NCBI GenBank assembly: GCA_964458325.1
Contig: CAYWIM010000099.1
Location: 1 to 15,596, forward strand
DNA: 15,596 nucleotides
Direction: 5' to 3'
DNA from: JAGMXM01 sp964458325
GTDB lineage: Bacteria > Verrucomicrobiota > Verrucomicrobiia > Limisphaerales > UBA1319
Positions 14,581 through 15,596 of this stretch are shown here, piece after piece. Both the position numbers and the translations under genes were made by a program. The notes under the pieces are model-generated. The model had not been told where the DNA came from, did not search any database, and saw only the letters and a program-made list of their open reading frames with translations. Each line of letters begins with the position of its first letter. Position 1 is the stretch's first letter.

Positions 14581-15549
14581 ATGCCTGATCTCATCCGCTG
14601 GGCCATCCTGGGCGCGGGGCGCATTGCCCGCAAATTCGCGGAGGACCTTGTGGCCGTGGCGGGCGCCCGCCTCGTGGCGGTGGGATCGCGCTCGGGCGAA
14701 CGCGCCCGGGCCCTGGCCGGCGAATTCGGCATCTCTCGGGCGTATGACAGCTACGCCGGCCTTGTGGCCGATCCGGAGGTGGATGTGGTCTATGTGGCCA
14801 CGTGCAATCATGCCCACCGCGAGGCGTGCGAGCTGGCCCTCGATGCAGGCAAAGCCGTCTTGTGCGAGAAGCCGTTCGCCCTCGATGCAACCGAGGCCGC
14901 CGCCGTCATCGGCCGCGCCCATGCCCGCCGTTGTTTCCTCATGGAAGCGATGTGGACGCGCTTCATCCCCGCCGTCCGGCAGTGGCGCGAATGGATCGAT
15001 TCCGGACGCCTGGGCGAGGGGCGGCTCCTCCAGGTCGATTTTGGATTTCGGGCCGAGCCCGATCCTCGGAGCCGGCTCTTCGATCCCGCCCTGGGAGGCG
15101 GGGCGCTGCTCGATGTGGGCGTGTATGCCGTGTCGCTGGCCTCGTGGGTTTTCGGGCTGCCCGCGCGCATCGAATCGACGGCCTGCATCGGCGAGACGGG
15201 CGTGGACGAATCTGTCGGCATTCTGTTGGATCACCGGGGCGGGAGGCTCTCGTTGCTGTCGGCAAGCATCCGTCTGGACACGGCGAAAACGGCGGTGGTT
15301 TACGGAACCGAAGGCGCCGCATGGCTCTCCTGCCCCTGGTGGAAGGCGCGCGCCGCGCGGCTCGAGCCCCGGACCGGCGATCCCGTGCAGATCGACCAGC
15401 CCTTTCCAGGCAATGGATACCAGTTCGAGATCCAGGAGGTCCACCGCTGCCTCGCCCAGGGCCGAACCGAAAGCCCAGCCATGCCCCTGGCGGAGTCCCT
15501 CGAGATCATGAAGACGCTCGATGCGGTCCGCCAGCGCTGGAGCTCGTAG
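14581..15549 (+). CDS. Gfo/Idh/MocA-family oxidoreductase
   Basis: This is an NAD(P)-dependent sugar or polyol dehydrogenase of 322 residues. The Rossmann fold opens with WAILGAGRIARKFA (GxGxxA at 11-16), and VGSRS (34-38) ends the second strand. CEKPFAL (95-101) carries the conserved EKP motif with the catalytic-site lysine. EAMWTRFIPAV (122-132) and GGGALLDVGVYAVS (172-185) are typical of the dihydrodiol-dehydrogenase-like branch. No signal peptide is seen, so it is cytoplasmic. The substrate cannot be told from the sequence. It starts 6 nt after hypE and is probably co-transcribed with it, though no shared pathway is known to me. The length and C-terminus are complete. Confidence 0.94.
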   Translation: MPDLIRWAILGAGRIARKFAEDLVAVAGARLVAVGSRSGERARALAGEFGISRAYDSYAGLVADPEVDVVYVATCNHAHREACELALDAGKAVLCEKPFALDATEAAAVIGRAHARRCFLMEAMWTRFIPAVRQWREWIDSGRLGEGRLLQVDFGFRAEPDPRSRLFDPALGGGALLDVGVYAVSLASWVFGLPARIESTACIGETGVDESVGILLDHRGGRLSLLSASIRLDTAKTAVVYGTEGAAWLSCPWWKARAARLEPRTGDPVQIDQPFPGNGYQFEIQEVHRCLAQGRTESPAMPLAESLEIMKTLDAVRQRWSS

Positions 15550-15559
15550 ATGCCGGCCA

Positions 15560-15596
15560 TCAACCGCGCCAGTCGAAGGCCCCCTTGCGGACTGCG
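15560..15596 (-). CDS. possible 3' end of a minus-strand gene (partial)
   Basis: The minus-strand frame ending at 15560 is open to the right edge and reads AVRKGAFDWRG-stop with mostly G or C third positions. It would converge on the oxidoreductase with a 10-nt gap. Alternatively, the ATG at 15550, overlapping the oxidoreductase stop as TAGATG, could begin a plus-strand gene. Too little sequence is present to identify either. Confidence 0.3.
   Translation of the reverse strand, partial: AVRKGAFDWRG

Noticed and set aside
13435..15444. Minus-strand open frame of 669 codons opposite hypE and the oxidoreductase
   Set aside because: Antisense to two confidently identified enzymes and has no motif; typical GC-rich shadow.
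1..15596. CRISPR array, tRNA, rRNA, insertion sequence or prophage
   Set aside because: No regularly spaced direct repeats, no tRNA-like cloverleaf, no transposase or phage-type protein was seen on either strand.

Overview
The window is GC-rich bacterial DNA with tightly packed genes and GC-rich third codon positions. Several features point to a Gram-negative (diderm) bacterium: an MCE-type lipid transport locus, a lipoprotein signal and a Tat-type signal. Weak or absent Shine-Dalgarno sequences at many starts, short hairpin-forming repeats between genes, a coiled-coil/LSPEQ protein and a Tat-exported cupredoxin-like protein together suggest the Verrucomicrobiota (Limisphaerales/Pedosphaera-like). 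This assignment rests on general resemblance, as there is no rRNA or other marker here.

Layout. Positions 1-83 may be the tail of a plus-strand gene. From 97 to 5356 four genes lie on the minus strand. In transcription order they are a beta-CASP metallo-beta-lactamase-fold RNA-processing protein, phosphoglucomutase (pgm), a YfcE-type phosphoesterase and PurF. The last three are closely spaced (12 and 27 nt gaps) and look like one operon. A 405-nt divergent gap full of inverted repeats follows. From 5762 to 11045 genes run on the plus strand: a membrane-anchored coiled-coil protein with two LSPEQ-type units, then an MCE lipid-transport operon made of an MlaE-type permease, an MlaF-position ABC protein, an MlaD-type MCE protein and a helical-repeat lipoprotein. 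Uronate isomerase (uxaC) converges on it from the minus strand. The last block (12686-15549, plus) holds a Tat-exported cupredoxin-like protein, HypE and a Gfo/Idh/MocA oxidoreductase, 6-23 nt apart. A minus-strand gene tail may enter at the right edge.

How the genes work together. The permease, ABC protein, MCE protein and lipoprotein should form one envelope lipid-transport machine. Its ABC protein keeps the P-loop but has replaced almost every other catalytic motif, which is the most unusual protein feature in the window. PurF (purine synthesis), Pgm (sugar phosphates) and UxaC (uronate breakdown) are housekeeping or catabolic enzymes. HypE is a hydrogenase maturation enzyme with no other hyp or hydrogenase gene in view.

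The noncoding DNA contains at least two families of short hairpin repeats, each present twice. One copy abuts and probably creates a false start for pgm. Another lies inside the encoded N-terminus of the MCE-operon lipoprotein. No tRNA, rRNA, CRISPR array, insertion sequence or phage gene was seen.
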